The translations under genes were made by a program, and so were the position numbers. Below the pieces are notes generated by a model. The model did not search any database, was not told where the DNA came from, and saw only the letters and a program-made list of their open reading frames with translations. Shown here in pieces: positions 48,599 to 59,097 of a stretch of 64,000 bases of DNA. Numbering within the stretch: the first letter of the stretch is position 1; each line of letters begins with the position of its first letter. Origin of the DNA: Candidatus Riesia pediculischaeffi (GTDB taxonomy: Bacteria > Pseudomonadota > Gammaproteobacteria > Enterobacterales > Enterobacteriaceae); NCBI RefSeq assembly GCF_002073895.1, contig NZ_CP012839.1, positions 40,394 through 104,393 on the forward strand. The letters are read 5' to 3'.

Positions 48599-49666
48599 CT
48601 ATCTCATACATCTTCCTTTATGCATTAAAAAATGATCGATTAATACGATGGCTAACATTGCCTCCACAACCGGAACAGCTCTTATTCCGATACATACATC
48701 ATGTCTTCCAGAAACAGAAATAGTTACTTCTTCTCCATCATGATTGATCGAAGTACACGGAACTTTGATGCTAGAACTAGGTTTAAACGCAATATGTACT
48801 ACTACATCTTGACCTGTCGTAATTCCCCCTAGAATTCCTCCGGAATGATTGGTACGAAAAGTACCTCCTTTTCTTATTTCATCTCTGTGATAACTTCCGT
48901 TCATTTGAACCACATTAAATCCATCTCCTATTTCGACAGCTTTAACTCCGTTAATATTCATCATAGCATAACTGATATCTGCATTTAATTTATGAAAGAC
49001 AGGCTCTCCTAATCCAGGAAACATATGTTTTGCGAATACTGTTACTTTTGAACCCACAGAATCTCCAATCTTCTTCAAGTGAGAAAATAATTTTTTCAAC
49101 TCTAAAATTTTTGAACTATCTGGACAAAAAAAATTTTTTCTAGATAAACAGCTTGGTTCTTTAAAATCGATGAACATATTTCCTACCTGACTTAAATAAG
49201 CTTGTATCGTAATCCCTAAATTCTGTCTTAAATACTTCTTTGCAATTGATCCGGCAGCTACCCACATCGCTGTCTCTCTTGCAGAAGATCTACCGCCTCC
49301 TCTATGATCTCTAACACCGTATTTTTTTTGATAGGTATAATCGGCATGTCCAGGACGAAAGATCTCTCTAATGTTATCATAATCCTGAGATCTTTTATCG
49401 CAATTATTTAAAATTATTCCAATTGGATTACCTGTAGTAAAACCATTAAAAATACCAGATAATATCTCTACTCTGTCAGGTTCATTTCTCCGACTAATGC
49501 CATCTTCATTTTCTGATGGTCTCCTACGATCTAAATCAATTCTCAGATCTTTCTCTGAAATTTTCATTCCAGGCGGAACACCATCGATGATACACCCTAG
49601 AGACTTTCCATGAGATTCGCCAAAAGTAGTAACTCGAAAAATTTTACCAATTGAGTTTCCAGTCAT
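48599..49666 (-). CDS. aroC: Chorismate synthase
   Basis: Last step of the shikimate pathway, making chorismate with reduced FMN. From ATG 49666 there are 355 residues (E. coli 361). This start ([20 protein letters not shown]) aligns with E. coli; an upstream in-frame ATG at 49687 would add seven residues. Conserved blocks: [11 protein letters not shown], the active-site His and Arg in [29 protein letters not shown] and [15 protein letters not shown]. With aroK and aroB it supports a retained chorismate route, feeding ubiquinone and folate. Intact; 48 bp after prmB. Confidence 0.98.
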   Translation of the reverse strand: MTGNSIGKIFRVTTFGESHGKSLGCIIDGVPPGMKISEKDLRIDLDRRRPSENEDGISRRNEPDRVEILSGIFNGFTTGNPIGIILNNCDKRSQDYDNIREIFRPGHADYTYQKKYGVRDHRGGGRSSARETAMWVAAGSIAKKYLRQNLGITIQAYLSQVGNMFIDFKEPSCLSRKNFFCPDSSKILELKKLFSHLKKIGDSVGSKVTVFAKHMFPGLGEPVFHKLNADISYAMMNINGVKAVEIGDGFNVVQMNGSYHRDEIRKGGTFRTNHSGGILGGITTGQDVVVHIAFKPSSSIKVPCTSINHDGEEVTISVSGRHDVCIGIRAVPVVEAMLAIVLIDHFLMHKGRCMR

Positions 49667-49714
49667 AATGCTATATTTATGTTTCAATTAATTCGATAGT
49701 TTATTTTGAAAGAT

Positions 49715-50638
49715 TTAAAAAAAGTGTTGATTTTTAGAAAGTTGTTCTTTTTTGATGCAGAACACTCCATTTCCTTTATTTTTGAGATTCATTATTTCAA
49801 AATCAACTTCTGGAAAAAGATTGATCAAGTTAATTATATTTTTTCCTACCTCACATAATAGTACACCTTTCTCACTTAAAAAATAAGGAGCATGTTTTAA
49901 TATTATCTTAATGAACTTCAGTCCGTTTTCACAAGCTTTCAAAGATATGGATGGTTCTGCACGATATTCTTTTGGTAAAAATTTTAACGTTTTACAATCC
50001 ACATATGGAGGATTAGTGATGATAAGATCATATTGTTTTGAAGGAACATCTTTAAAAAGATCGGATTGAATTAAATTAATCCGTTTTGAAAATGAATGCA
50101 ATGTAACATTTTTTCTAGCGACCTCCAGCGCTTTAATAGAAATATCAGAAGCATCTATTTCTGATTCTTCGAAAGCATACGCACAAGAGATAGCGATGCA
50201 TCCGCTTCCGGTGCAAAGATCTAGTATTTTTTTTGGTTTAATATCCACGATAGATTTAAAACTATCATCAATTAATTCTGAAATCGGTGATCTTGGGATA
50301 AATACCCTTTTATCTACAAAAAATTCATGTCCACAAAACCAAATCTTTTTTGTTAAATAAGCTGATGGTATTCTTTTAAACATTCTTAGTGATAACTTTT
50401 CAGAAATTTTTTTTCTTTCTGAAGTAGTTAAACGAGAAGATAAAAAGACTTCTGGGATATCTGTTGGTAATCTGATCGTAGAGAATAAAATATATACTGC
50501 TTCATCAAATGAATTATCCGTCCCTTGTCCATAGCAAACATTCGAACTATTAAGCTTTGTTATCATCCATCTCAACACATCTTTAATAGTATATAGTTCC
50601 ATAATCTCCTTTCTTATCATTTTAAATTTATTTTCCAT
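49715..50638 (-). CDS. prmB: 50S ribosomal protein L3 glutamine methyltransferase
   Basis: N5-methylates a glutamine of ribosomal protein L3. It has 307 residues (E. coli 310). N-terminal ELYTIKDVLRWM and CYGQGTDNSFDEAV match PrmB rather than PrmC. SAM motif I is ILDLCTGSGCIAISCAY near residue 140, and the glutamine-methyltransferase motif NPPYVD is near 210. Directly upstream of aroC, as in E. coli. Its survival in such a reduced genome is notable, but the frame is intact. Confidence 0.96.
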   Translation of the reverse strand: MENKFKMIRKEIMELYTIKDVLRWMITKLNSSNVCYGQGTDNSFDEAVYILFSTIRLPTDIPEVFLSSRLTTSERKKISEKLSLRMFKRIPSAYLTKKIWFCGHEFFVDKRVFIPRSPISELIDDSFKSIVDIKPKKILDLCTGSGCIAISCAYAFEESEIDASDISIKALEVARKNVTLHSFSKRINLIQSDLFKDVPSKQYDLIITNPPYVDCKTLKFLPKEYRAEPSISLKACENGLKFIKIILKHAPYFLSEKGVLLCEVGKNIINLINLFPEVDFEIMNLKNKGNGVFCIKKEQLSKNQHFF

Positions 50639-51130
50639 TATTTATACCAGAAAACTTTTTAGACACTTAATTTGATTAAATTATCTTTGTAAATAAAACC
50701 CACGATAAACATAAGTTTTAAAATTAATTCTATAAAACATAATAAGATTTTTTCATCGATCTTACATTTTTTTAGCAAAAATATTTGTCACATTGATGAA
50801 ATTTACTATAATAAACAAAAGAAATACTCTTATGAAATCAGTTCAAAAATAATCTGATGAATTTAAATTCTTTATAGAGAATTCTACATCTACCTAAAAA
50901 TCATAGAAAAATTCTATTATGTAACATTAATAACAGTTTCATAGAAAGTTCAATTTGATTCGATCAAGTCAACAAATGTTACATTATGTTTCTTCTTGTT
51001 TGATAAGGTATGCGTCAAAAAAATTTTAATAGGTATTATACTACTCACTTTGGAAGATATCTGTCACCGAACATTAAAATTGTATTTACACCTCTAATAA
51101 TAAATTATGTTTTTTTTTGTGATTAATTGT
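50639..51130. other. Spacer between prmB and tRNA-Arg
   Basis: 492 bp between the divergent prmB and tRNA-Arg genes. No reading frame or structured element could be supported. Confidence 0.5.
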
Positions 51131-51202
51131 GTTCTCTTAGTTAAATGGATATAACAAACCGTTCCTAACGGTTAGTTACAGGTTCGAATCCTGTAGAGAA
51201 CG
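51131..51202 (+). tRNA. argW: tRNA-Arg (CCU)
   Basis: Acceptor GTTCTCT pairs with AGAGAAC; the D-arm TTAGTTAAATGGATATAAC is nearly identical to E. coli argW; the anticodon stem AACCG/CGGTT encloses TTCCTAA, giving CCU (reads AGG); T-loop TTCGAAT; discriminator G. No CCA is encoded (ATAG follows). Confidence 0.95.
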
Positions 51203-51243
51203 ATAGAATGTTCATTCATCAAGTTTTGAAAATTATCGTAACC

Positions 51244-51262
51244 TTCCTGTTTTAAACAGGAA
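51244..51262. terminator. Possible bidirectional terminator between tRNA-Arg and potD
   Basis: TTCCTGTTTTAAACAGGAA forms an inverted repeat with six firm pairs (TTCCTG/CAGGAA) and further A/T pairs. It sits in the 80-bp space between the convergent tRNA-Arg and potD. There is no good T-run immediately after it on either strand, so function is only suggested by position and symmetry. Confidence 0.4.
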
Positions 51263-51282
51263 AGATCTTATAAGTTAATTTT

Positions 51283-52332
51283 TTATTTTTCAAGTTTCAA
51301 TTTTTGAAAATATTTTTCGCACAAAACGTTTAGATCTTCAATATCTTTTTGCCATTCTCCTTTATTAATAGTCTTTTCATCCGGGTATAAAGTTTTATTA
51401 GATGTTATAGATTTTGGAAGAAGCGCTACAGCTCCTAGATTAGGTGTGGGATATCCAATTTGCTTAGAAACTTCTGCTGCTATTTCCGGTCTTAATAAAA
51501 AATCGATTAATTTGAGTGCTCCATCCACATTTTTTGCATTTGATGGAATCGCTAAACTATCCATCCAAAAAATTCCTCCCTCCTTTGGCCAAACAAAATC
51601 GACTGTGAACCCAAGTCTTTTAGCCACTACGGAAGATCCGTTCCACAACATTCCAATGCAAGCTTCTCCCTGTAAAAATGGTATCGCTGGATTGTCAGAA
51701 TTAAACGCTATTATGTTCGGTATCAATTTTCTTAATTCCTCATAGGCCATACGAATTAACTCGCGGTCTTTAGTATTACCAGAGTATCCAAGTTTCATTA
51801 GAGTCATTTGAAACACTTCTCTTGCATCATCTATTAAAATAATTGATTCCTTAAATTCAGGTTTCCACAGATCTTTCCAAGAGGAAATATGTTGTTTTTT
51901 TGAAAAAAGATCCTTATTAACTCCTATTCCTGTTGCACCCCATATGTATGGAACAGAGTAATCGTTTTCAGGATCAAAGGATTTACGTAACCACTTCGGA
52001 TCCAGATAGTGAAAATGTTTTAATTTATTTTTATCTATTTTTTGCAACATCCCTTCTTTCTTCATCTTAGATATGAAATAATTCGAGGGAACAACCAAAT
52101 CATACGATTCTTGAACACTTGTTTTAAGTTTGTTATACATATTTTCATTTGATTCATATGTAGAGCATATAACTTGAATACCAGTCTCTTTGGTAAATTG
52201 ACTTAATAACCAGGAAGGAGTATATTCAGACCAGTTATAGAAATATAGGATTTCTTTCTTTTGTTTTGCAAAGGAGTAAGATCCAAAGAAAATTATCTTA
52301 ATCAAAAAAATAAAAAAAATATATTTTTTCAT
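51283..52332 (-). CDS. potD: Spermidine/putrescine-binding periplasmic protein PotD
   Basis: Periplasmic receptor of the PotABCD polyamine ABC importer. It has 349 residues (E. coli 348). An N-terminal signal peptide is visible, with a hydrophobic core from residues 4 to 20 and likely cleavage after YSFA. The mature part starts with EILYFYNWSEYTPSWLL, and the polyamine-binding residues lie in a scaffold that includes GATGIGVNKD, MLWNGSSVVA and FWMDSLAIPSNAKNVDGAL. Last gene of the operon, 118 bp after potC. Intact. Confidence 0.97.
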   Translation of the reverse strand: MKKYIFFIFLIKIIFFGSYSFAKQKKEILYFYNWSEYTPSWLLSQFTKETGIQVICSTYESNENMYNKLKTSVQESYDLVVPSNYFISKMKKEGMLQKIDKNKLKHFHYLDPKWLRKSFDPENDYSVPYIWGATGIGVNKDLFSKKQHISSWKDLWKPEFKESIILIDDAREVFQMTLMKLGYSGNTKDRELIRMAYEELRKLIPNIIAFNSDNPAIPFLQGEACIGMLWNGSSVVAKRLGFTVDFVWPKEGGIFWMDSLAIPSNAKNVDGALKLIDFLLRPEIAAEVSKQIGYPTPNLGAVALLPKSITSNKTLYPDEKTINKGEWQKDIEDLNVLCEKYFQKLKLEK

Positions 52333-52450
52333 ATACTACACCTGTTTATTATTAAAATGAAAAACATCTTCTACCAATGTGAATTTTTATTTCATAAAAC
52401 ATAATGTGATTTATCTTGACTTCATCGATATGCTTTCGAAAAAATGTATG

Positions 52451-53248
52451 CTATTCCACATTCTCTTGTATTATCAGTTTTTTTATCATCTTCCACATTG
52501 TTCGAACTAAAAAAAAACACGAGATAAAAAAAATCAATAGTAAAAAAGATAACTCATTTATTTCTGAAGATATCCCTACTTTTACCATAGAATAAATCTT
52601 TAACGGAAGTATTTCATATCTTGGTCCAGTAACAAAAGAAGAAATAGTTACATCATCTATTGAAATAATAAAAGTTAAAAACCAACTAGATATTATCGTT
52701 GGAATGGATAAAGGGATAATAATGTTTCTTAGAATAATAAACTCGCTGGCGCCGAGATCTTCTGCTGCTTCCAATAAACAAACATCAATTTTTTTGATTT
52801 TGGAATATGTGATAATTACCGAAAATGGTAGACAAAAAGTAATGTGAGATAGTAACAGAGAAAAAAATCCTAATGATATCCTGAAAAACTTAAAAAGAAG
52901 TAGGAAAGAAATCGCTATCACAATATCAGGAGATACTGCGATTGTAAATAACATACAATATATGAACAACTTACCTTTAAACCGATACCTTAAAAGAGAG
53001 ATAGAGATTAATAGTCCTATCGCTGTAGTTACACTAGCGGATAGTAAAGAGATTGTCATCGAGTTAAATGTGGATTGTATCAAGGAATCGTTTTGCCATA
53101 ACATCTTATATTTGCTCAAATCTGCATCCTTAGTACAATTTTTAAATTGAGAAAAATTATAGGAATTTATTATGAGAATGATTATCGGAATATAAAGATA
53201 AGAATACACAAATATAACAAAGAAATTCCGTAAAAGACGAATAATCAT
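52451..53248 (-). CDS. potC: Spermidine/putrescine ABC transporter permease PotC
   Basis: One of two membrane subunits of the polyamine importer. It has 265 residues (E. coli 264) with about six hydrophobic segments. The EAA loop that contacts PotA reads LLEAAEDLGASEFIILRNI, with PLSIPTIISSW after it. The C-terminal FIISIDDVTISSFVTGP segment matches E. coli PotC. It begins 7 bp after potB ends, typical of co-translation. Intact. Confidence 0.96.
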   Translation of the reverse strand: MIIRLLRNFFVIFVYSYLYIPIIILIINSYNFSQFKNCTKDADLSKYKMLWQNDSLIQSTFNSMTISLLSASVTTAIGLLISISLLRYRFKGKLFIYCMLFTIAVSPDIVIAISFLLLFKFFRISLGFFSLLLSHITFCLPFSVIITYSKIKKIDVCLLEAAEDLGASEFIILRNIIIPLSIPTIISSWFLTFIISIDDVTISSFVTGPRYEILPLKIYSMVKVGISSEINELSFLLLIFFISCFFLVRTMWKMIKKLIIQENVE

Positions 53249-53255
53249 ATTTAAT

Positions 53256-54107
53256 CTACCTTTTTTTTATTAGATTTAAGATAATATAATAAAAATAAAG
53301 TAATAGACTAGTAAAAATAATTAGTACTATGCTTGTTGCTGAACCAAATGGCCAGTCTCCTAAATTTAGAAATTGACTTTTAATAATATTTCCGATTAAC
53401 AGAATTTTTGATCCACCCATAAGATCAGATACATAGAATAAGCTCATTGAAGGTAAAAAAACTAGCAGAAAACTAGATATAATATCCGGAACAGTTAATG
53501 GAAATATTACTTTAATAAAAATTTGATATTTACTAGCTCCTAAGTCTTTTGCTGCTTCAACCAAAAGATAGTTGATCTTCTTAAAACTCAGATATATGGG
53601 TATGATCATAAAAGGAACAAATATATAAATCAATCCGATCATCACTGCCGTCTTTGTATACAAAATTTTAATCGGTTTATTAATTACTTTCGACCAAATT
53701 AAAAACTCATTAAAATATCCGTTTCTACTTAGGAAAGTTTTCAAACCATAAATTCGAATAAGAGAATTTGTGCAAAATGGTACGATAATCAGAAACAACA
53801 TCAATTTTTGAAATCTTTCTGAAATATTAGATAAAAAAAATGCACAAGGATAGCTTATGATCAAACAAAATAAAGTAGAAGTCATAGAGATTGAGAGGGA
53901 TTGTAAAAAAGCTTTCTTGAAGATCGGATCAAACAATTTAATATAATTTTCAACTGTCAAATGCGTGCCAATAATATTTTCTCTATCTTTTGTTAGAAAG
54001 CTGATTATAAAAATTAGTACGTTTGGAAGAAGTATAAAAGTAGACAACCAAAACAATACAAAGGTAATTATGACTCTTTGAAAATTACAATAGCTACGAT
54101 TCATCAA
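53256..54107 (-). CDS. potB: Spermidine/putrescine ABC transporter permease PotB
   Basis: Second membrane subunit of the PotABCD importer. It has 283 residues (E. coli 275) with six predicted membrane segments. The EAA loop is LLVEAAKDLGASKYQIFIKV. Its start overlaps the potA end by 14 bp, and potC follows after 7 bp, so the four pot genes form one operon in the E. coli order. Intact. Confidence 0.96.
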   Translation of the reverse strand: MMNRSYCNFQRVIITFVLFWLSTFILLPNVLIFIISFLTKDRENIIGTHLTVENYIKLFDPIFKKAFLQSLSISMTSTLFCLIISYPCAFFLSNISERFQKLMLFLIIVPFCTNSLIRIYGLKTFLSRNGYFNEFLIWSKVINKPIKILYTKTAVMIGLIYIFVPFMIIPIYLSFKKINYLLVEAAKDLGASKYQIFIKVIFPLTVPDIISSFLLVFLPSMSLFYVSDLMGGSKILLIGNIIKSQFLNLGDWPFGSATSIVLIIFTSLLLYFYYIILNLIKKR

Positions 54108-55206
54108 AAAAAATTATCTCCGAATTTTTTTTCCACTTAATTTCAATTTTCTGATTCAACAAATTATTTTTTTCTTTTTCTGATTTTCCAGAAATTTCTC
54201 TTACTTGAATTCTCTTCCCATTTTTTATTTCAACTTCTGTATCGATGATCATTCCTCTATAATTTATTTCTCTGATAAAACCAATCAATTTTTCGTCGCT
54301 GAACCCTTCATCCTCAGTGTCTTCAATTTTTAAATCTTCCGGTCGTAATAATATCTTAAGTTTTTGTCCTTTACGAACAGAAAGTTCAGTAAATATATCG
54401 TAATATAACCCTTCGCAGTTTATTTTAGCTCTCTTTCTATCGTTCAAACATAATACAGTAGCATCTAATACATTAATTTCTCCTACAAATTGTGCAACAA
54501 ATAAATTCTTAGGATTTTTATATATCTCTTCTGGAGATCCATCTTGTTCTACTTTACCTTCTTTCATAATCAATATTCTGTCTGACATAGAAAACGCTTC
54601 CGTTTGATCGTGTGTAACATAAATAAACGCAATTCCTGATTGACGTTGCAATTCTTTCAATTCTTTTTGCATTTTTCTCTTTAAACTATAATCTAAAGCA
54701 GATAACGATTCATCCAATAGAAGTACTTTAGGTTCGTTGATCATCGCTCTTGCAATAGCTACTCTTTGTTGTTGTCCTCCAGAAAGTCGGTGAGGATAGA
54801 TATTTTTTAGTTTCTGTAGTTGCATTTTTTCTAAAATTTTTTCTACTTTTTCTGATATCCTTGAAGAAGGATGATTTTTTATTTTTAATCCAAAAGCGAT
54901 GTTTTCAAATACAGACATATGTGGAAATAAAGCATAGTTTTGAAAAACTATATTTACATTTCTTTCCGAAGGATGTGCTGTAGTAATGTCATGACCATCT
55001 AAAAAAATATATCCTTGATCAGCAGTCTCTAACCCAGCAATCAATCGTAATATAGTGCTTTTTCCACATCCTGAAGGTCCTAATATAGCTAAAAACTGTC
55101 CTTTTTTTACTTTTAAGCTAAATTTAGAAATAATTTGTTTGCCATTAAAATATTTAGTTAAAGACTTTAGTTCAATTAACAATGTATTAGTTGTTATCTC
55201 TTTCAT
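54094..55206 (-). CDS. potA: Spermidine/putrescine ABC transporter ATP-binding protein PotA
   Basis: ATPase subunit that powers polyamine uptake. It has 370 residues (E. coli 378). Motifs: Walker A GPSGCGKST near residue 40, Q-loop VFQNYALFPHMS, signature LSGGQQQRVAIARA near 140, Walker B VLLLDESLSALD and H-loop VTHDQTEAFSMSDR. The C-terminal TOBE/regulatory domain (from about residue 240, with VAQFVGEINVLDA) is present. First gene of the operon; a promoter should lie above 55206. Intact. Confidence 0.97.
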   Translation of the reverse strand: MKEITTNTLLIELKSLTKYFNGKQIISKFSLKVKKGQFLAILGPSGCGKSTILRLIAGLETADQGYIFLDGHDITTAHPSERNVNIVFQNYALFPHMSVFENIAFGLKIKNHPSSRISEKVEKILEKMQLQKLKNIYPHRLSGGQQQRVAIARAMINEPKVLLLDESLSALDYSLKRKMQKELKELQRQSGIAFIYVTHDQTEAFSMSDRILIMKEGKVEQDGSPEEIYKNPKNLFVAQFVGEINVLDATVLCLNDRKRAKINCEGLYYDIFTELSVRKGQKLKILLRPEDLKIEDTEDEGFSDEKLIGFIREINYRGMIIDTEVEIKNGKRIQVREISGKSEKEKNNLLNQKIEIKWKKNSEIIFFDES

Positions 55207-55886
55207 TTTTGTTGAACGGTATCGATATTTTAAGAATTTCCAATCTTTTTGGAATACATTTGAACAATGTATTTAAAATAATCATTCATAAGATAACCGA
55301 CATCTTAAAGATATAAAAATAGAGTTTAGTCACACTTCGATTTTTCTTTGAAAGAATGGTAAAATAAAAATGTTCAATTAATGTCAAACATTAGAAAGAA
55401 TATCGAATATTTTGAAATATTGGAAGAACATTTTGAACTGTATGGAATATTAGAACAAATATTCTTCTAAACTTCTACGATAGATTTTTGTCATCTAAAA
55501 GTTTAGAATAAAGATTCTTATTGTAAAGTGAAGTCTATGATAGATAGTAACTTTAATTTTACCCAACTCTCATAAAATGAGAATATAAATGAATCGGGTC
55601 TATAAATCTCTATTTTTAAAAAAAAATAAATCTAAAACTAACCTGAAAGTATTAAATCACAAGTAATAGATTAAATTTCTAATTCGTTATTGTGATTGAA
55701 TATTTTATGAAGAATTAAACGGTAAAAATCGTAGATTTACGAGAAAAATCGGAGATCAAAATGTAAACTTATCTTACAATAAGATCATAGAAAAATGAAT
55801 TACAATAGATGGATGATTATTCATGTTTCGAAAACTTTAGATAGCCCGCTTCTGTAACAGAAAACTTTTTAATCATCGAATACAAT
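55207..55886. other. Spacer between potA and tRNA-Val
   Basis: 680 bp without a supported gene. A 29-codon Glu-rich open frame (plus strand, 55381-55470) has no ribosome binding site. A small TTCTG/CAGAA hairpin near 55855 lacks a correctly placed T-run. Confidence 0.45.
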
Positions 55887-55959
55887 TGGGCAATACCAGA
55901 TTCGAACTGATGACCTCCTCCTTGTAAGGGAGATGCTCTACCAACTGAGCTAATTGCCC
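55887..55959 (-). tRNA. valT: tRNA-Val (UAC)
   Basis: On the minus strand, acceptor GGGCAAT pairs with ATTGCCC; D-arm TAGCTCAGTTGGTAGAGC is canonical; the anticodon loop TTACAAG gives UAC; T-arm with TTCGAAT; discriminator A. It lies beside gltX, where E. coli has the valUXY-lysV cluster, here cut to one gene. No CCA is encoded. The symbol is one of several identical E. coli copies. Confidence 0.95.
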
Positions 55960-56127
55960 GCACAAATTTTATTGTAAGATTAAATACCAGATAGATTGGT
56001 ACACCGTCAAACATAAAATTTCGTTTATATTACTTCATATGTTTTAAAAATACAAATCTATTCCAGATAAATAGAACGATTCATTCAAATTCTATCATCA
56101 TAACACTTTTATAACAAAGAATATAAT

Positions 56128-57483
56128 ATGAAAAATATCAAAACTCGTTTTGCACCAAGTCCAACTGGAAACTTACATTTAGGTAATGTTCGTACAGCTC
56201 TATATTCTTGGTTATTTAGCAGAAAATTTAACGGAAAATTTGTATTAAGAATAGAGGATACTGATTTAAGCCGTTCTTCGGAAGAATCTAAAAAAGATAT
56301 TTTAGATATCATGAAGTGGCTAAAATTAAATTGGGATGAAGGACCATATTATCAAAGTCAAAGAATAGAATATTATAACAACGTGATCGAAGATATGATC
56401 TCTAAGAATCTCGCTTATCGATGTTACTGTTCCAGAGAAAGACTTAATGCTTTAAGAAAAAAACAAATTGGAACTGGTGAAAAACCAAAATACGATGGAA
56501 ATTGTAGAAATGTTATATCGTATGTTCTTAAGAACCGACCTCATGTGGTTCGTTTTAGAAATCCAGACTTATCTGTTGTTGTAAAAGATTTAATTCGCGG
56601 AAAAATTATATTTCATAACTCTGAATTAGATGATTTCATAATTCGCCGAGAAAATGGTATTCCAACTTATAATTTTTGTGCATCGATCGATGATCACGAG
56701 ATGGGTATTACTCATATAATAAGAGGAGAAGAACATATTAGTAATACTCCAAAACAAATTAATTTTTTACGCTCTATTGGAGCAAATATCCCTGATTATA
56801 TCCATATATCATCTATTTTGAATCATGATGGGAAGAAAATATCTAAAAGAGAGGATAAAATATACGGAGTTAAATTTTATAAAAAACAAGGATTCTTACC
56901 TGAAGCCATTTTAAATTATCTTCTACGTTTGGGTTGGTCTTACGGAGATATTGAAATATTTAACATACAAGATATGAAAAAGTACTTTTCTATAGAATCC
57001 ATCGGAAGATCTCCAAGCATGTTGAACTATAAAAAGATGTTGTGGATAAATAGATGTTATATAAGATCCTTATCAAACAGTAAAATTATGAGATATCTAG
57101 AAGATTTTTATATTGCTCAGGAAAAACTACTACATCGAAAAAATATCTTAGAGAAAGTTGTTAGGTTATTTAAAGACCGTTGTAACACTCTATATGAAAT
57201 GATTGAACTTTCTGAATTTTTATTTCATAAAAAAATTAAATTTCAAAAAATTGAACCAATATACTTTAGCAAAACTTTTTTAAACATATTAGATACTTTT
57301 AAAAAAGAGATATCTAAAATATCAAACTGGAAAATTTCAAACATTCATTCTACAATTCTTGATTTATCAAAAAAATTTAAAATTGATATCAAAAAAATTT
57401 ATATGTTACTAAGAATCGTTTTAACTGGAAAAAATCAATCTCCTGAAATTAGTTTCGTAATACATGAAATCGGAAAGGGATGA
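56128..57483 (+). CDS. gltX: Glutamyl-tRNA synthetase
   Basis: Charges tRNA-Glu. It has 451 residues (E. coli 471). The class-I HIGH-type motif appears in APSPTGNLHLGNVRTALYSW, a second signature in FVLRIEDTDLSRSS, and the KMSKS equivalent in HDGKKISKREDKIYG near residue 240. DDHEMGITHIIRGEEHISNTP is conserved. The anticodon-binding C-terminal part is divergent and somewhat short, as is common in reduced genomes. ATG 56128. Divergent from tRNA-Val as in E. coli. Intact. Confidence 0.97.
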   Translation: MKNIKTRFAPSPTGNLHLGNVRTALYSWLFSRKFNGKFVLRIEDTDLSRSSEESKKDILDIMKWLKLNWDEGPYYQSQRIEYYNNVIEDMISKNLAYRCYCSRERLNALRKKQIGTGEKPKYDGNCRNVISYVLKNRPHVVRFRNPDLSVVVKDLIRGKIIFHNSELDDFIIRRENGIPTYNFCASIDDHEMGITHIIRGEEHISNTPKQINFLRSIGANIPDYIHISSILNHDGKKISKREDKIYGVKFYKKQGFLPEAILNYLLRLGWSYGDIEIFNIQDMKKYFSIESIGRSPSMLNYKKMLWINRCYIRSLSNSKIMRYLEDFYIAQEKLLHRKNILEKVVRLFKDRCNTLYEMIELSEFLFHKKIKFQKIEPIYFSKTFLNILDTFKKEISKISNWKISNIHSTILDLSKKFKIDIKKIYMLLRIVLTGKNQSPEISFVIHEIGKG

Positions 57484-57942
57484 TGCTATCTTTAAAATAG
57501 ATTACTACTTCCAATACATTCAAATTAATTACAAAAAACTTCACGATAAACCATAGAATGCTCATATTTTTTATTTTAGGAATGAAATTTTTAAACAGTT
57601 AAAACCCTTATCAGATATGATTAAGAATCCGTTTTGCAGAACACTTTCATTTAGGATCAGTTTATTTCAAAATATATTCTAATCTACTGATTGATTTCTA
57701 TATAAATCTTATAGAATACGAAAACTACTAATAGAAATTATGAACATATATATCTGAAGTTTGAAAGTATATTGTAATTTTTTTTGTGAGATTCAATGAT
57801 GTTTATAATAAATCTCAGAAATTAAGATAATTTCATTGTTCAACATCAGATCGTAGTATAAAAAAAAGATATCAACTGATTTTCAAAATATTATAGATCT
57901 TTCAAGAAAAGCAAAAATTATAGCGGTTCAACTTGAAATATA
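57484..57942. other. Spacer between gltX and metK
   Basis: 459 bp between the convergent gltX and metK genes. Nothing recognisable is seen. Confidence 0.5.
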
Positions 57943-59097
57943 CTAATTAATTTTAAAAGCTGATTTTAATTCTTCCACTTTATCTGTTTTTTCCCAAGGA
58001 AAAATTAAACGACCAAAATGTCCATAAGAAGCTGTTTTTAAATAAATTGGACGAAGCAAATTAAACATCTTAACTAATCCATACGGTCTGAGATCAAATA
58101 TTTCGCTAATTACACTATTTATATGGTCGATACTAACCTTTTCGGTTCCAAATGTTTCAACCATAACGGAATTTGGTTCAGGTATTCCAATTACATAAGA
58201 TATCTGTATTTCACACTTTTCTGCAACTCCAGCGGCAACAATATTTTTCGCTATATATCTTGCAGCATAAGCGGCCGAACGATCAACTTTAGAAGGATCT
58301 TTTCCTGAAAATGCTCCTCCTCCATGTCGAGACATTCCTCCATAAGTATCTACTGCTATTTTTCTTCCAGTCAATCCGCAATCTCCCATAGGACCTCCTA
58401 TAACAAATCTTCCCGTAGGATTGATAAAATATTTTGTATCTTTTTTTATCCATTTTTTGGGAATAATTGGAAATATGATTTCTTCCATTACTCCCTCTAT
58501 TAATGAATCTCTATCAATTTCTTCAGAATGTTGAGTAGATATAACAATCGAATGAACACCAGTAATTTTATTATTCTCATATCGTAGAGTAACTTGACTT
58601 TTTGCATCTGGTCTGATCCATGGAAGAATACCATTTTTCCTAACTTCAGATTGACGTAACATCAACCTATGAGCATAAGTGATAGGAGCTGGCATGAATT
58701 CATTTGTTTCCATACTAGCATATCCAAAAACAATTCCTTGATCACCTGCTCCTTGTTCAATTGGATTTTCTCTATCAATTCCTTGTAATATATCTGGAGA
58801 TTGTTTGCTGATTACATTAATAATTGCGCAAGAACTAGAATCAAAACCAACCTTCGAACTTGTATAACCAATATCAAATAGAATTTTTCTTACAGTACTT
58901 TCAATGTCTATATTCGCTTGAGTTTGGATCTCTCCACCGATTATAACCATGCCGGTTTTAAGATAAGTTTCGCAAGCTACCCTAGAGAGTTTATCTTGTC
59001 TAAGAGCTTCATCAAGAATAGCGTCAGAAATCTGATCAGCAACTTTATCTGGATGACCTTCTGATACTGATTCAGATGTAAAAATCCGTTTGATCAT
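57943..59097 (-). CDS. metK: S-adenosylmethionine synthase
   Basis: Methionine plus ATP to SAM, the methyl donor for UbiE, PrmB, RsmH and others in this window. It has 384 residues, the same as E. coli. Signatures: [20 protein letters not shown] at the start, the hexapeptide [12 protein letters not shown] near residue 120, [19 protein letters not shown] and [19 protein letters not shown]. Methionine probably has to be imported, since the homoserine branch seems lost. No MetJ-box-like sequence is visible upstream. Intact. Confidence 0.98.
   Translation of the reverse strand: MIKRIFTSESVSEGHPDKVADQISDAILDEALRQDKLSRVACETYLKTGMVIIGGEIQTQANIDIESTVRKILFDIGYTSSKVGFDSSSCAIINVISKQSPDILQGIDRENPIEQGAGDQGIVFGYASMETNEFMPAPITYAHRLMLRQSEVRKNGILPWIRPDAKSQVTLRYENNKITGVHSIVISTQHSEEIDRDSLIEGVMEEIIFPIIPKKWIKKDTKYFINPTGRFVIGGPMGDCGLTGRKIAVDTYGGMSRHGGGAFSGKDPSKVDRSAAYAARYIAKNIVAAGVAEKCEIQISYVIGIPEPNSVMVETFGTEKVSIDHINSVISEIFDLRPYGLVKMFNLLRPIYLKTASYGHFGRLIFPWEKTDKVEELKSAFKIN

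Noticed and set aside
55381-55470. 29-codon Glu-rich small open frame, considered as a leader peptide
   Set aside because: No ribosome binding site; the nearest downstream plus-strand gene, gltX, is about 650 bp away beyond a minus-strand tRNA.
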